A stretch of 64,000 nucleotides of DNA. Source: Hylemonella sp. (GTDB lineage: Bacteria; Pseudomonadota; Gammaproteobacteria; Burkholderiales; Burkholderiaceae_C). The DNA lies in assembly GCF_027532185.1 (NCBI RefSeq), contig NZ_JAPZSV010000005.1, positions 310,001 to 374,000 of the forward strand. The letters are read 5' to 3'. Under the pieces are notes generated by a model that was given only the letters and a program-made list of their open reading frames with translations, was not told the origin of the DNA and made no database searches. Numbering within the stretch: the stretch's first letter is position 1; each line of letters begins with the position of its first letter. The position numbers were made by a program, and so were the translations under genes. Of the stretch, positions 29,323 through 37,871 are shown piece by piece.

Positions 29323-29975
29323 TCTTCTGTCGCGTGGTGTGATTGCTTGCGCGGCAGGCCGGGTCTCGCCCCAGCGGCTTGGTGTGGCCGGGATGTGCGC
29401 CCGGCGGCGCAGTTCCTTTTCTTTGTCTCGCCAAAGAAAAGGAACCAAAAGAAAGGCGACCCTGGTGTCTGTGACCCCGGCTGCGCCGGGGCAACCTGCG
29501 ATGCTCGCGCCAGGCGGGAGCCGCGCAAACTCGCTGCGCTCAAACATGCGCGTCTCTTGATCCGCCTGCCGCTGCGCTTCTCGGCACAGACACAAGGGCG
29601 AGGAAATTCAACCGCCAAACAGCCGGAATCCACAAGGACGCGCCATAGCGCGTCCTTGTTGTCTTGGGTTTCGGTATTCGGCCTCCACTGCCGTGTGCGG
29701 AGGCGAGTAGCGCAGGAGCGGGCGGAATAAGGGGCGCGCATGTCTGAGCCCGCAGGGCGAGTTTGCGCGCACCCCGCCCGATCCGAGCAACGCAGTGTGC
29801 CCGTAGCGCAGCGGAGGGACGACGCACCCGGCTCGCCTTCTCTTTGCTTACTTTCTCTTGGCGAAGCAAGAGAAAGTGAGTCGCCCGCCGGGGCGAGACC
29901 CGGCAAGCCACGCAAACAAACCCGGATCGGGAAAAAGAAAAGCCCGCTCGAAAGCGGGCCTAGGCGACAGAAGAA
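29323..29975. repeat. Large imperfect inverted-repeat element between kup and dsbA
   Basis: The 668-base gene-free stretch 29319-29986 is mostly one symmetrical element. Its centre is a perfect 12-bp stem, ACAAGGACGCGC, with loop CATA (29632-29659). On either side roughly 300-base arms are recognisably inverted copies: both read inward GGCCGGGTCTCGCCCC-like, then GCCAAAGAAAAGGAACC-like, then GCGCAAACTCGC and CATGCGCG. Each arm carries its own hairpin: GTTCCTTTTCTTTG/CAAAGAAAAGGAAC (29412-29445) and ACTTTCTCTTG/CAAGAGAAAGT (29850-29877). Open frames cross it on both strands but have no ribosome sites or family resemblance. Related sequences are, from memory, common in this bacterial group and often mis-called as genes. 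No transposase is present. Confidence 0.75.
29930..29960 (-). terminator. Intrinsic terminator after dsbA
   Basis: On the minus strand GCCCGCT and AGCGGGC form a stem around four bases (29942-29959) followed by CTTTTCTTTTT. It lies 27 bases beyond the dsbA stop and marks the outer right edge of the inverted-repeat element. Confidence 0.8.
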
Positions 29976-29986
29976 CAAGAAGACGA

Positions 29987-30619
29987 TCAACGTCCCTTGC
30001 GCACTTCCCCCACCAGATACTCCACCACCTGCAGCGAACGGTCCATGTTGCGCGTCAGGGTGGCGTCGGTATAGAAGCGGCCGGCCACGCCGAGGGCGGG
30101 TACGCCCTCTACCTTGTAGGCGGCGGTCAGCTGGCTGGCGCGCGTGGCCTTGGAGGCCACGCTGAAGGAGTTGAACTGTTCCAAGAACTTGGTCTTGTCC
30201 ACGCCCTGGGCGGCGGCCCACTCGGCGATCACCTCGGGCGATTCGAGGCGTTTGCGCTCGACGTGGATGGCCTGGAAGACCTTGCCGTGCAGCCTGTCGA
30301 CCAGACCCATGGCTTCCAGCGTGTAGTAGAGGCGCTGCTGGCCCTGGAAGGTGCTGCTGAAGGCCACGGGCACGCGTTTGACCACCACATCCTTGGGGGC
30401 GCGCTTGATCCACGCCTCAAGCGCGGGCTCGAAGGCGTTGCAGTGTGGGCAGTTGTACCAGAAGAACTCCACCACCTCGATCTTGCCGGCGGGCGTTTCG
30501 ATCGGCGCGGGCTTGTCCAGCGGCAGGTAATCCTTGCCGGCTTCGAAGCGTTGCTGGGCCAGCACGGGCAGGGCGGTGGCGCCGGCCAGGGCCAGGGTGA
30601 ATTCACGACGTTTCATCAT
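29987..30619 (-). CDS. dsbA: Thiol:disulfide interchange protein DsbA
   Basis: Periplasmic oxidase that introduces disulfide bonds into exported proteins. From ATG 30619 it has 210 residues with active site Cys57-Pro-His-Cys60 (WYNCPHCNAF) and a cis-proline loop in VEGVPALGV. The signal starts MMKRREFTLALAGATALPVLA, here described as a twin-arginine-like start (Arg4-Arg5) before a modest hydrophobic core. ATG 30625 is an alternative; GGAG spacing favours 30619. It is preceded by the SPOR protein gene after 71 bases. Confidence 0.9.
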   Translation of the reverse strand: MMKRREFTLALAGATALPVLAQQRFEAGKDYLPLDKPAPIETPAGKIEVVEFFWYNCPHCNAFEPALEAWIKRAPKDVVVKRVPVAFSSTFQGQQRLYYTLEAMGLVDRLHGKVFQAIHVERKRLESPEVIAEWAAAQGVDKTKFLEQFNSFSVASKATRASQLTAAYKVEGVPALGVAGRFYTDATLTRNMDRSLQVVEYLVGEVRKGR

Positions 30620-30690
30620 CTGCATGGGCTCCAAAGAAATGCCCGGATGGGACACCGGGGGGCTGGCAAAAGTTCAATCCAGGGCCATCC

Positions 30691-31293
30691 TCAGCGCGGT
30701 GCCGAGACCATGGCGGTCTCGTAGCCGGCGGCATCGAGCTGGCTCTTGACCTTGTTCGCCTCGTCCTTCTTGTCGTAGGGGCCGACGCGCACGCGGTACA
30801 GCATGCGACCGGCCTGTTCGCGCTCGCTGACCTTGGCTTCGACGCCGGTCAGCGATAGCTTGGCGCGCTGGGCCTCGGCGTCTTCAGGTGTGCGGAAGGC
30901 GCCGACCTGGACGAAGTAGACATAGGGATCGGCGCCGGCCTTGGCCTTGGCCAGATCGCCCAGCGGGTCGGCCGAGGGTTTGGCGTCGGCCTTGGGCGGC
31001 GTCTTCACGGCCGGTGCGGGGGTCGCCGGCTTGGCCGTGGTGGTGGCCGGGGCTGTGGGCTTGGTCTCGGCCTTGGCCGGCGGCTTGCTCTTGTTGTAGA
31101 GCGGCGCATTGGGGTCCCAGTCCTTGTTCTTCTTCTCTTCGGCCGCGTCCTGCTCGGGCGTGCGGTTCTGACCCTTGTTGAGGAAGGGCACCGGGGTCTT
31201 GGTCACGTACAGGGCCACGACCAGCGCCACGGACAGGCCGATGACGACACCGATGATCAGGCCCAGGATGGTGCCACCGCGTTGCTGTTTCAT
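30691..31293 (-). CDS. SPOR-domain membrane protein (FtsN-like)
   Basis: Bitopic inner-membrane protein of 200 residues. After a short basic N-terminus, one membrane helix (about 8-28) is followed by a Lys/Pro/Ala-rich linker (about 40-120) and a C-terminal SPOR domain (about 122-198; YFVQVGAFRTPEDAE and YRVRVGPYDKKDEA) which binds denuded septal peptidoglycan. That makes a cell-division role likely, similar to FtsN, though the FtsN essential helix is not obvious. Start ATG 31293 is backed by GAGGACCC. The argS stop lies 47 bases upstream, the usual neighbour pair argS-SPOR-dsbA. Confidence 0.92.
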   Translation of the reverse strand: MKQQRGGTILGLIIGVVIGLSVALVVALYVTKTPVPFLNKGQNRTPEQDAAEEKKNKDWDPNAPLYNKSKPPAKAETKPTAPATTTAKPATPAPAVKTPPKADAKPSADPLGDLAKAKAGADPYVYFVQVGAFRTPEDAEAQRAKLSLTGVEAKVSEREQAGRMLYRVRVGPYDKKDEANKVKSQLDAAGYETAMVSAPR

Positions 31294-31340
31294 GGGTCCT
31301 CTGCTTCCTGTCTTTTGGTTGCGCTCGCGCAAGGCGGCGC

Positions 31341-33026
31341 TCACATCTTCTCCGGTGCACTCACGCCCAGCACCGCCAGGCCATTGTGCAGCACCTGCGC
31401 GGTGGCGGCCACCAGGGCCAGGCGCGCCAGCTTGAGCTTCTCGTCCTCGACGAGGATGCGCTCGGCATCATAGTAGCTGTGGTAAGTCGCGGCGAGCTCG
31501 CGCAGGTAGAAGGTCACGTCATGCGGCGCGAAATCCTGTGCCGCGGCCGTGAGCATCTCGGGGTATCGGGCCAGCTGCAGCATGAGGTTGAGGGCGGCCG
31601 GACTGTCGAGCACCGAGAGGTCCACGTCTTTCAGCGCATTGCGGTGGCCGCCGTCTTTCTCGCGCCAGCTGTTGATCACCGAGCAGATGCGCGCATGGGC
31701 GTACTGCACGTAGTAGACAGGGTTGTCGTTGTTCTTCTGCACGGCCAGGTCGACATCGAAGGTGTACTCGGTGTCCGGCTTGCGGCTCAGCAGGAAAAAG
31801 CGTACCGCGTCCTTGCTGGTCCACTCGATCAGGTCGCGCAGGGTCACGTAGCTGCCCGCGCGCTTGGAGATCTTCACTTCCTGGCCGCCGCGCACCACGC
31901 GTACCATGGTGTGCAGCACGTAGTCGGGGAAGCCTTGGGGGATGCCCAGGCCCACGGCCTGCAGGCCGGCGCGCACGCGTGCGATGGTGCCGTGGTGATC
32001 CGTGCCCTGGATGTTCACCACCTTCTCGAAGCCACGCTCGAACTTGGTGATGTGGTAGGCCACGTCCGGCACGAAGTAGGTGTAGGTCCCGTCGCCCTTG
32101 CGCATGACGCGGTCCTTGTCGTCACCGTAGTCGGTGGACTTGAGCCACAGCGCGCCGTCCTGCTCGTACGTCTTGCCGGCTTCGCGCAGCTTCTGCACGG
32201 CCGCGTCGACCTTGCCGCTGGTGTAGAGGCTGGATTCCAGGTAGTAGTTGTCGAACTTCACCGCGAAGGCCTGCAGGTCCAGGTCCTGCTCGTGGCGCAG
32301 GTAGGCCACGGCGAAGAGGCGCATGCCGTCGAGGTCGTTGACGTCGCCGCTGGCCGTGTACGTGCGGTCGTCGGACTGAACGGTTTTCTTCGCCATGAAA
32401 TCGGCCGCGATGTCGGCGATGTAGTCGCCGTTGTAGGCCGCCTCGGGCCACTCCGGGTCACCGGGCTTGTAGCCCTTGGCGCGCAGCTGCACGCTGGTGG
32501 CCAGGGTGTTGATCTGCACGCCCGCGTCGTTGTAGTAGAACTCGCGGTAGACCTCCCAGCCCTGGGTGGCGTAGAGGTTGCAGATGGCGTCGCCCAGAGC
32601 GCCCTGGCGGCCGTGGCCCACGTGCAGCGGCCCCGTGGGATTGGCCGAGACGAACTCGACCATCATGCGCTGGCCCCGGGGCGTCTGATGGCCGTAGCGC
32701 GTGGCCTGCGCCAGCACCTCGCGCACCACCTGCTGCTTGGCGGCCGGCTTGAGACGGATGTTGATGAAACCCGGGCCGGCAATTTCAACGGCTTCGACCC
32801 AGGTCGAGAAGGCCGGGGTGGACAGCAGGGCGCTGCGCAGGCTCTCGGCCACTTGGCGCGGTGGCTGCTTGAGTGGTTTGGCCAGTTGCATGGCCGCGTT
32901 GGTGGCCAGATCACCGTGTTCGGCCAGTTTGGGATTCTCGAACGCCGCGCGGGCAGCCGCGCCGGGCAGCAGCTGCTCCAGCACGATGCCGAGGGTCTGG
33001 AGCAGTTCGTTTTTGACAGACAACAT
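31341..33026 (-). CDS. argS: Arginyl-tRNA synthetase
   Basis: Class I synthetase charging tRNA-Arg, 561 residues, cytosolic. HIGH-type motif is HVGH (residues 135-138) within [13 protein letters not shown]; the N-terminal Add-1 domain (about 1-110) recognises the tRNA D-loop, and the anticodon domain lies at the C-terminus ([16 protein letters not shown]). A canonical KMSKS is not obvious, which is usual for ArgS, where KISKRAG-type sequence ([11 protein letters not shown]) takes its place. It heads the argS-SPOR-dsbA series and is divergent from the PsiF gene. Confidence 0.97.
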   Translation of the reverse strand: MLSVKNELLQTLGIVLEQLLPGAAARAAFENPKLAEHGDLATNAAMQLAKPLKQPPRQVAESLRSALLSTPAFSTWVEAVEIAGPGFINIRLKPAAKQQVVREVLAQATRYGHQTPRGQRMMVEFVSANPTGPLHVGHGRQGALGDAICNLYATQGWEVYREFYYNDAGVQINTLATSVQLRAKGYKPGDPEWPEAAYNGDYIADIAADFMAKKTVQSDDRTYTASGDVNDLDGMRLFAVAYLRHEQDLDLQAFAVKFDNYYLESSLYTSGKVDAAVQKLREAGKTYEQDGALWLKSTDYGDDKDRVMRKGDGTYTYFVPDVAYHITKFERGFEKVVNIQGTDHHGTIARVRAGLQAVGLGIPQGFPDYVLHTMVRVVRGGQEVKISKRAGSYVTLRDLIEWTSKDAVRFFLLSRKPDTEYTFDVDLAVQKNNDNPVYYVQYAHARICSVINSWREKDGGHRNALKDVDLSVLDSPAALNLMLQLARYPEMLTAAAQDFAPHDVTFYLRELAATYHSYYDAERILVEDEKLKLARLALVAATAQVLHNGLAVLGVSAPEKM

Positions 33027-33178
33027 GGCCCTGATTCTACTGACCGGGTTCGAGGCGACCCCGGCACGCGGGCGGACCCGGGTAACCGTTTGTCAGCCGG
33101 ATGGACGCCCCTGCCGTTGTATGCTGGAATCCCGTACGGAATTCCATCCATCTTCACCCGCTTACTAGAGGAGACACC

Positions 33179-33484
33179 ATGAAAAAACTACTCCCCCTGC
33201 TGACCCTGGGCCTGCTGCTGAGCTTCGGTGCGGCGCAGGCCGACGAGAAAAAAGAACCCACGGCCCAGCAGCAGCGCATGACCCAGTGCAACAAGGATGC
33301 AGCCGGCAAGAGCGGCGACGAGCGCAAGGCCTTCATGAGCGATTGCCTCAAGGGCAAGCCCGCGGCGGCCACCGCCAAGGGCACGCCGCAGCAGGAACGC
33401 ATGAAGAAGTGCAACGCCGACGCCACGGGCAAGACGGGCGACGAGCGCAAGAAATTCATGAGCCAGTGCCTGAGCAACAAGTAA
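33179..33484 (+). CDS. PsiF-repeat exported small protein
   Basis: Secreted protein of 101 residues: signal peptide (about 1-22, cleaved after AQA) and two PsiF repeats, each with QQxRMxxCN, then GDERKxFMSxCL, giving two cysteine pairs. PsiF in E. coli is phosphate-starvation induced but its function is unknown. ATG 33179 is preceded by AGAGGAGACACC; an open frame from 33101 has no ribosome site. A terminator follows at once. It stands alone, divergent from argS. Confidence 0.9.
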   Translation: MKKLLPLLTLGLLLSFGAAQADEKKEPTAQQQRMTQCNKDAAGKSGDERKAFMSDCLKGKPAAATAKGTPQQERMKKCNADATGKTGDERKKFMSQCLSNK

Positions 33485-33503
33485 GCTGAGGCGCCGCTTC
33501 CTG

Positions 33504-33537
33504 AAACCCCGCCCGGCCTTGTCGCGCGGGGTTTTTT
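33504..33537 (+). terminator. Intrinsic terminator after the PsiF gene
   Basis: AAACCCCGC (33504-33512) pairs with GCGGGGTTT (33526-33534), followed by a run of T to 33537. It separates the PsiF gene from the convergent LysR gene. Confidence 0.85.
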
Positions 33538-33550
33538 GTGGCCTGCCGTC

Positions 33551-34474
33551 TCAGCGCCGGGTCTGCCAGAAGCCCGGCTGGCCGTAGTGGTGCTTGAGGA
33601 AATCCACCCACAGGCGCACGCGCAGCGGCAGGTGTTTGCGCTGCGGGAACACGGCGTAGATGCCGTTGGGCGGCGCTGCAAACTCTTCCAGCACCGCCAC
33701 GAGCCGGCCCTCTGCGATCTCCTCCTCCACCTCCCAGGTGCTGCGCCAGGCGATGCCGTAGCCCGCCAAGCACCAGTTGTGCAGCACCTGACCGTCGGAA
33801 CAGTCCATGGGACCGTTGGGGCGGTAGTGGATGACTTCGGTGGCGCCGTCCTTGGGCACATTGAATGCCCACCCCCGGGTCTGAGAGGCATCGCTGGAGA
33901 GCACCAGGCAATCGAAGCGTGCGAGATCCTGCGGCGTCTCGGGCCGGCCATGGCGTTTCAGGTACTCGGGCGTGGCCACGCACAGGCGGCGGTTGTCGGC
34001 CATGCGCACACTCACCAGCGAAGAGTCGGGCATGTCGCCCACGCGCACGGCGCAGTCGTAGCCCTCGCCCGCGATGTCCACCACGCGGTCGCTGAGGTTG
34101 AGCGAGATGGTCACGTCGGCGTGCAGCTCACGAAATCTCGGAACCAGCGGCGCCACGTGGCGGCGGCCGAAGCCGGCCGGCGCCGTGATTCGCAGGTGTC
34201 CGCTGGCCTTGACGCCGCCGGCCGAGACGCTGGCCTCGGCGTTGGCCACATCGGTCAGCAGGCGCTGGCAATCTTCCAGAAAGGCGCTGCCCTCGTGGGT
34301 CAGGCTGATGCGGCGCGTGGTGCGCACCAGCAGCTTCACGCCCAGGCGTTCCTCCAGCGCGTCCAGCCGACGACCCATGATGGCCGGCGCCACGCCTTCG
34401 GCGTGCGCCGCGGCCGTGAGGCTGCCGCGTGTGGCCACCGAAACGAAGGATTCCATCTGCTTGAGCTTGTCCAT
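33551..34474 (-). CDS. LysR-type regulator, divergent from the acyl-CoA cluster
   Basis: Transcription regulator of 307 residues with N-terminal helix-turn-helix (about 1-60; SLTAAAHAEGVAPAIMGRRLDALE) and a C-terminal effector domain with the usual two subdomains. The AIMGRRL segment replaces the commoner AxSxxIxxLE pattern, a variant seen in many Burkholderiales LysR proteins. ATG 34474 with AAGG ahead is preferred; TTG at 34492 and ATG at 34483 extend it slightly. It is divergent from the hydratase gene at 34609 with a 134-base gap, so it probably controls that cluster. Effector unknown; one of the acyl-CoA intermediates or the imported acid would be typical. Confidence 0.9.
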   Translation of the reverse strand: MDKLKQMESFVSVATRGSLTAAAHAEGVAPAIMGRRLDALEERLGVKLLVRTTRRISLTHEGSAFLEDCQRLLTDVANAEASVSAGGVKASGHLRITAPAGFGRRHVAPLVPRFRELHADVTISLNLSDRVVDIAGEGYDCAVRVGDMPDSSLVSVRMADNRRLCVATPEYLKRHGRPETPQDLARFDCLVLSSDASQTRGWAFNVPKDGATEVIHYRPNGPMDCSDGQVLHNWCLAGYGIAWRSTWEVEEEIAEGRLVAVLEEFAAPPNGIYAVFPQRKHLPLRVRLWVDFLKHHYGQPGFWQTRR

Positions 34475-34608
34475 GGCCTTCATTATGAACAAAAAAGTAG
34501 CGAATCAAGGCCCTTGCTGATGGATACCGTGAGCGTTAGGCTGGGCTGAACGCCGCCTTGGCCAAATACGAATGGCCCGGTCGGGCGTGATGGCCGATCA
34601 TCGGCGGC

Positions 34609-35469
34609 ATGAACAGCCCCTCCGTACCCCTGTCCCTGGATGGCCTGCGCAGCTGGATCGGCCGCAGCGAAACTCGCCAGGACCAGCTCGGCCCCACCCC
34701 CATCGCCGCACTGTCGGCCACGCTGGACCGCGATGATCCAGCGCCTGAGACCGGCACCGTGCTGCCCCCGCTCTGGCACTGGCTCTACTTCACACCGCTT
34801 ACGCGCCACAGCGAGATCGGCGAGGACGGCCACGCCAAACGTGGTGGTTTCCTGCCCCCGGTGCCGCTGCCACGTCGCATGTGGGCCGGCGGCCGGCTCG
34901 ACTTTCTACAGCCGCTGCGCGTGGGCGAGAACGTCACGCGCGTCTCCACGATCAAGGACGTGACGGTGAAGGAGGGGCGCTCGGGACCGCTGGTCTTCGT
35001 CTGCGTGCGGCATGTATTCAGCAATACGCAAGGCGTGGCTTTGGCCGAGGAGCACGATATCGTCTACCGCGATGCCCCGGCGCCTGATGCGCCGCAGCCC
35101 GAGCCCACGCCTGCGCCGCGTGACGAGCAGTTCCGCCGCGAGATCGTACCCGACCCGGTGCTGCTGTTCCGCTATTCGGCCCTGACCTTCAACGGCCACC
35201 GCATCCACTACGACCGCAGCTACGTCACGGGCGTCGAGGGCTACCCCGGCCTCATCGTGCACGGCCCGCTGATCGCCACCTTGCTCATGGACCTGCTGCG
35301 CCGCAATCTGCCGGACGCGACCGTGAAGCGCTTCAGCTTTAAGGCCGTGCGTCCGACCTTTGACATCCACCCCTTCACGGTCTGCGGCAAGGTGGACGGC
35401 AAGACCGTCACGCTCTGGGGTCGCGATCACGAGGGCTGGCTCACCATGCAGGCCACCGCAGAAATATGA
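34609..35469 (+). CDS. Double hot-dog hydratase (mesaconyl-C4-CoA hydratase/HTD2-like)
   Basis: Protein of 286 residues made of an N-terminal FAS1-like dehydratase domain and a C-terminal MaoC-like hot-dog. The catalytic loop near 195-215 (FRYSALTFNGHRIHYDRSY) holds the Asp/His pair typical of MaoC/HTD2 hydratases. The long form with WHWLYFTP resembles mesaconyl-C4-CoA hydratases and itaconyl-CoA hydratases. It begins the operon-like set with acyl-CoA dehydrogenase, CoA-transferase, MmgE/PrpD and TTT receptor, suggesting hydration of an unsaturated dicarboxylyl-CoA. Exact substrate is inferred from family, not shown. Confidence 0.82.
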   Translation: MNSPSVPLSLDGLRSWIGRSETRQDQLGPTPIAALSATLDRDDPAPETGTVLPPLWHWLYFTPLTRHSEIGEDGHAKRGGFLPPVPLPRRMWAGGRLDFLQPLRVGENVTRVSTIKDVTVKEGRSGPLVFVCVRHVFSNTQGVALAEEHDIVYRDAPAPDAPQPEPTPAPRDEQFRREIVPDPVLLFRYSALTFNGHRIHYDRSYVTGVEGYPGLIVHGPLIATLLMDLLRRNLPDATVKRFSFKAVRPTFDIHPFTVCGKVDGKTVTLWGRDHEGWLTMQATAEI

Positions 35470-35534
35470 AACACCCTCCGAGACGCTGCGCGTCTCCCCC
35501 GAATTTTGTTACCCCCAGTGATGAACCCAAACCA

Positions 35535-36692
35535 ATGAACACGACCGACCAATACCAGGACATCCGCGACGCGGTACGCGACCTCTGCGCCCAGTTTCCG
35601 GACGAGTACCACCGCAAGATCGACGAGCAGCGCGGCTATCCCGAAGAGTTTGTCGACGCGCTCACCAAGGCGGGCTGGATGGCCGCGCTCATCCCGCAGG
35701 AATACGGCGGCTCGGGCCTGTCCATGGCCGAGGCCTCGGTCATCATGGAAGAGATCAACCGCTCGGGCGGCAACTCCGGCGCCTGCCACGGCCAGATGTA
35801 CGTGATGAATGCCATCGTGCGCAGCGGCTCGCAGGCGCAGAAGGAAAAGTTCCTGCCGAAGATTGCGACCGGCGAGCTGCGCATTCAGTCCATGGGCGTG
35901 ACCGAACCCACCACGGGCAGCGACACCACCAAGCTGAAAACGACCGCCGTGCGCAAGGACGGCCGCTGGGTCATCAACGGCCAGAAGGTCTGGATCTCGC
36001 GCATCCAGCACAGCGACCTCATGATCCTGCTGGCACGCACCACGCCGGCCGATCAGGTGAAGAAACGTTCCGAGGGCCTGTCCTGCTTCCTCGTCGACCT
36101 GCACCAGGCCGTGGGCAACGGCCTCACGGTGCGCCCCATCCTCAACATGGTCAACCACGAGACCAATGAGCTCTTCTTCGACAACCTGGAGATTCCCGAG
36201 GACGCGCTGCTGGGTGAAGAGGGCAAGGGTTTCAAGACCCTGCTCGACGGCTTGAACGCGGAGCGCACCCTGATCGCTGCCGAGTGCATCGGCGACGGCT
36301 ACTGGTTCATCGACCGTGCGCGCAAGTACGCGGGGGAGCGCGTGGTCTTCGGCCGGCCCATCGGCCAGAACCAGGGGGTGCAGTTCCCCATCGCCGAGGC
36401 TTTTATCGAGCTTGAAGCCGCCAACCTCATGCGCTGGAAGGCCTGCGAGAAGGTCGACGCGCATCAGAACGCAGGCGCCGAAGCCAACATGGCCAAGTAC
36501 CTCGCGGCCAAAGCCAGCTGGGAAGCGGCCAACGTCTGCCTGCAGACCCACGGCGGCTTCGGCTTCGCCTGCGAATACGACATCGAACGCAAGTTCCGCG
36601 AGACGCGGCTGTACCAGGTGGCGCCCATCTCGACCAACATGATCTTCTCGTATGTCGCCGAGCACATCCTCGGCCTGCCGCGGAGTTTCTGA
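35535..36692 (+). CDS. Acyl-CoA dehydrogenase with non-standard catalytic position
   Basis: FAD-dependent dehydrogenase forming alpha,beta-unsaturated acyl-CoA, 385 residues. Family motifs: MGVTEPTTGSD (120-130) for FAD contact, and QTHGGFGFA (337-345). The usual YEGT catalytic site is replaced: the aligned stretch reads LYQVAPIS (Gln361). Glu243 in LNAERTLIA lies where long-chain and isovaleryl-CoA dehydrogenases keep their catalytic base, so the enzyme may still be active with the base relocated. ATG 35535 is chosen; an upstream frame from 35466 lacks a ribosome site. Its stop overlaps the CoA-transferase start by one base (TGATG). Confidence 0.9.
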   Translation: MNTTDQYQDIRDAVRDLCAQFPDEYHRKIDEQRGYPEEFVDALTKAGWMAALIPQEYGGSGLSMAEASVIMEEINRSGGNSGACHGQMYVMNAIVRSGSQAQKEKFLPKIATGELRIQSMGVTEPTTGSDTTKLKTTAVRKDGRWVINGQKVWISRIQHSDLMILLARTTPADQVKKRSEGLSCFLVDLHQAVGNGLTVRPILNMVNHETNELFFDNLEIPEDALLGEEGKGFKTLLDGLNAERTLIAAECIGDGYWFIDRARKYAGERVVFGRPIGQNQGVQFPIAEAFIELEAANLMRWKACEKVDAHQNAGAEANMAKYLAAKASWEAANVCLQTHGGFGFACEYDIERKFRETRLYQVAPISTNMIFSYVAEHILGLPRSF

Positions 36693-37870
36693 TGAAGCCG
36701 CTCTCCGGCATCACGGTGGTCGCGCTCGAGCACGCGATCGCCGCGCCTTTCTGCTCACGTCAACTCGCCGACCAGGGCGCACGCGTCATCAAGGTCGAAC
36801 GCCCGGAGGTGGGTGACTTCGCGCGCGGCTACGACAGCCGCGTCAAGGGCCTGTCCTCACACTTCACCTGGACCAACCGTTCCAAGGAGAGCCTGGCGCT
36901 GGACCTCAAGCACGCCAAGGCCGGCGAGATCATGGACCGACTGCTGGCCCAGGCCGACGTGCTGGTGCAGAACCTCGCGCCGGGCGCCGCCGCGCGCATG
37001 GGCCTGAGCTTCGAGGCCCTGCACGCCAAGTACCCGCGGCTCATCGTCTGCGACATCTCGGGCTACGGCGACAGCGGCCCCTACCGTGACAAGAAGGCCT
37101 ACGACCTGCTGATCCAGAGCGAGTCCGGCTTTCTCTCCATCACCGGGACGCCGGACGAACCCTCCAAGGCCGGCTGCTCCATCGCCGACATCGCCGCCGG
37201 TATGTACGCCTACAGCAACATCCTCACGGCGCTGATCGAACGCGGTCGCACGGGCCAGGGCCGGCGCATCGATGTCTCCATGCTCGAAAGCATGGCCGAG
37301 TGGATGAGCTTTCCCCTCTACTACGCCTTTGATGGTGCCGCGCCGCCGCCGCGCGCCGGCGCCTCGCACGCCACCATCTACCCCTATGGTCCCTTCCTCG
37401 CCGGCGACGGCAAGAGCGTGATGCTGGGTCTGCAGAACGAACGTGAGTGGGCCGTGTTCTGCGACAAGGTGCTGGGCCAGCCCGGGCTGGCCACCGATCC
37501 GCGTTTCGACGCCAATGCCAAGCGATCGGCGGCGCGCGCCGAGGTGAAGGCGCTGATCGAAGCCACCTTCGGCCGGCTCGATGCGGCCGAGGTGATCGAG
37601 CGCCTCGAAGCCGCGGGCATCGCCAACGCCCAGGTCAACACCATGGCCGATCTGTGGTCGCATCCCCAGCTCGCAGCGCGCCAGCGCTGGGTGCAGGTGG
37701 ACACGCCCGCCGGCCCCGTGCCTGCCTTGCTGCCGCCGGGCGCGCCCGACGCCGCCGATGTGCGCATGGACGCCATCCCCGCCGTGGGCCAGCACAGCGA
37801 GTGCATCCTGCGCGAGCTGGGGCTGAGTGCCGACGAGATTACACAACTCAAGAACGACAAGGCCATTTGA
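36692..37870 (+). CDS. CaiB/BaiF (class III) CoA-transferase
   Basis: CoA-transferase of 392 residues that swaps CoA between acids through an aspartyl intermediate. Asp166 in CSIADIAAGMYA is the expected catalytic residue. The N-terminal Rossmann-like part begins LSGITVVALEHAIAAPFCSRQLAD, here typical of the family (shown in parts), and DISGYGDSGPY follows near 121-131. It overlaps the dehydrogenase gene by one base and is followed one base later by the MmgE/PrpD gene. In context it would activate the imported acid or transfer CoA from a product. Confidence 0.9.
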   Translation: MKPLSGITVVALEHAIAAPFCSRQLADQGARVIKVERPEVGDFARGYDSRVKGLSSHFTWTNRSKESLALDLKHAKAGEIMDRLLAQADVLVQNLAPGAAARMGLSFEALHAKYPRLIVCDISGYGDSGPYRDKKAYDLLIQSESGFLSITGTPDEPSKAGCSIADIAAGMYAYSNILTALIERGRTGQGRRIDVSMLESMAEWMSFPLYYAFDGAAPPPRAGASHATIYPYGPFLAGDGKSVMLGLQNEREWAVFCDKVLGQPGLATDPRFDANAKRSAARAEVKALIEATFGRLDAAEVIERLEAAGIANAQVNTMADLWSHPQLAARQRWVQVDTPAGPVPALLPPGAPDAADVRMDAIPAVGQHSECILRELGLSADEITQLKNDKAI

Positions 37871-37871
37871 C

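Noticed and set aside
29323-29975. Several 100-170 codon frames crossing the kup-dsbA gap on both strands
   Set aside because: They exist because the inverted-repeat element has few stops; products are repetitive, Arg/Lys-rich, start without ribosome sites and contradict each other by overlapping on both strands.
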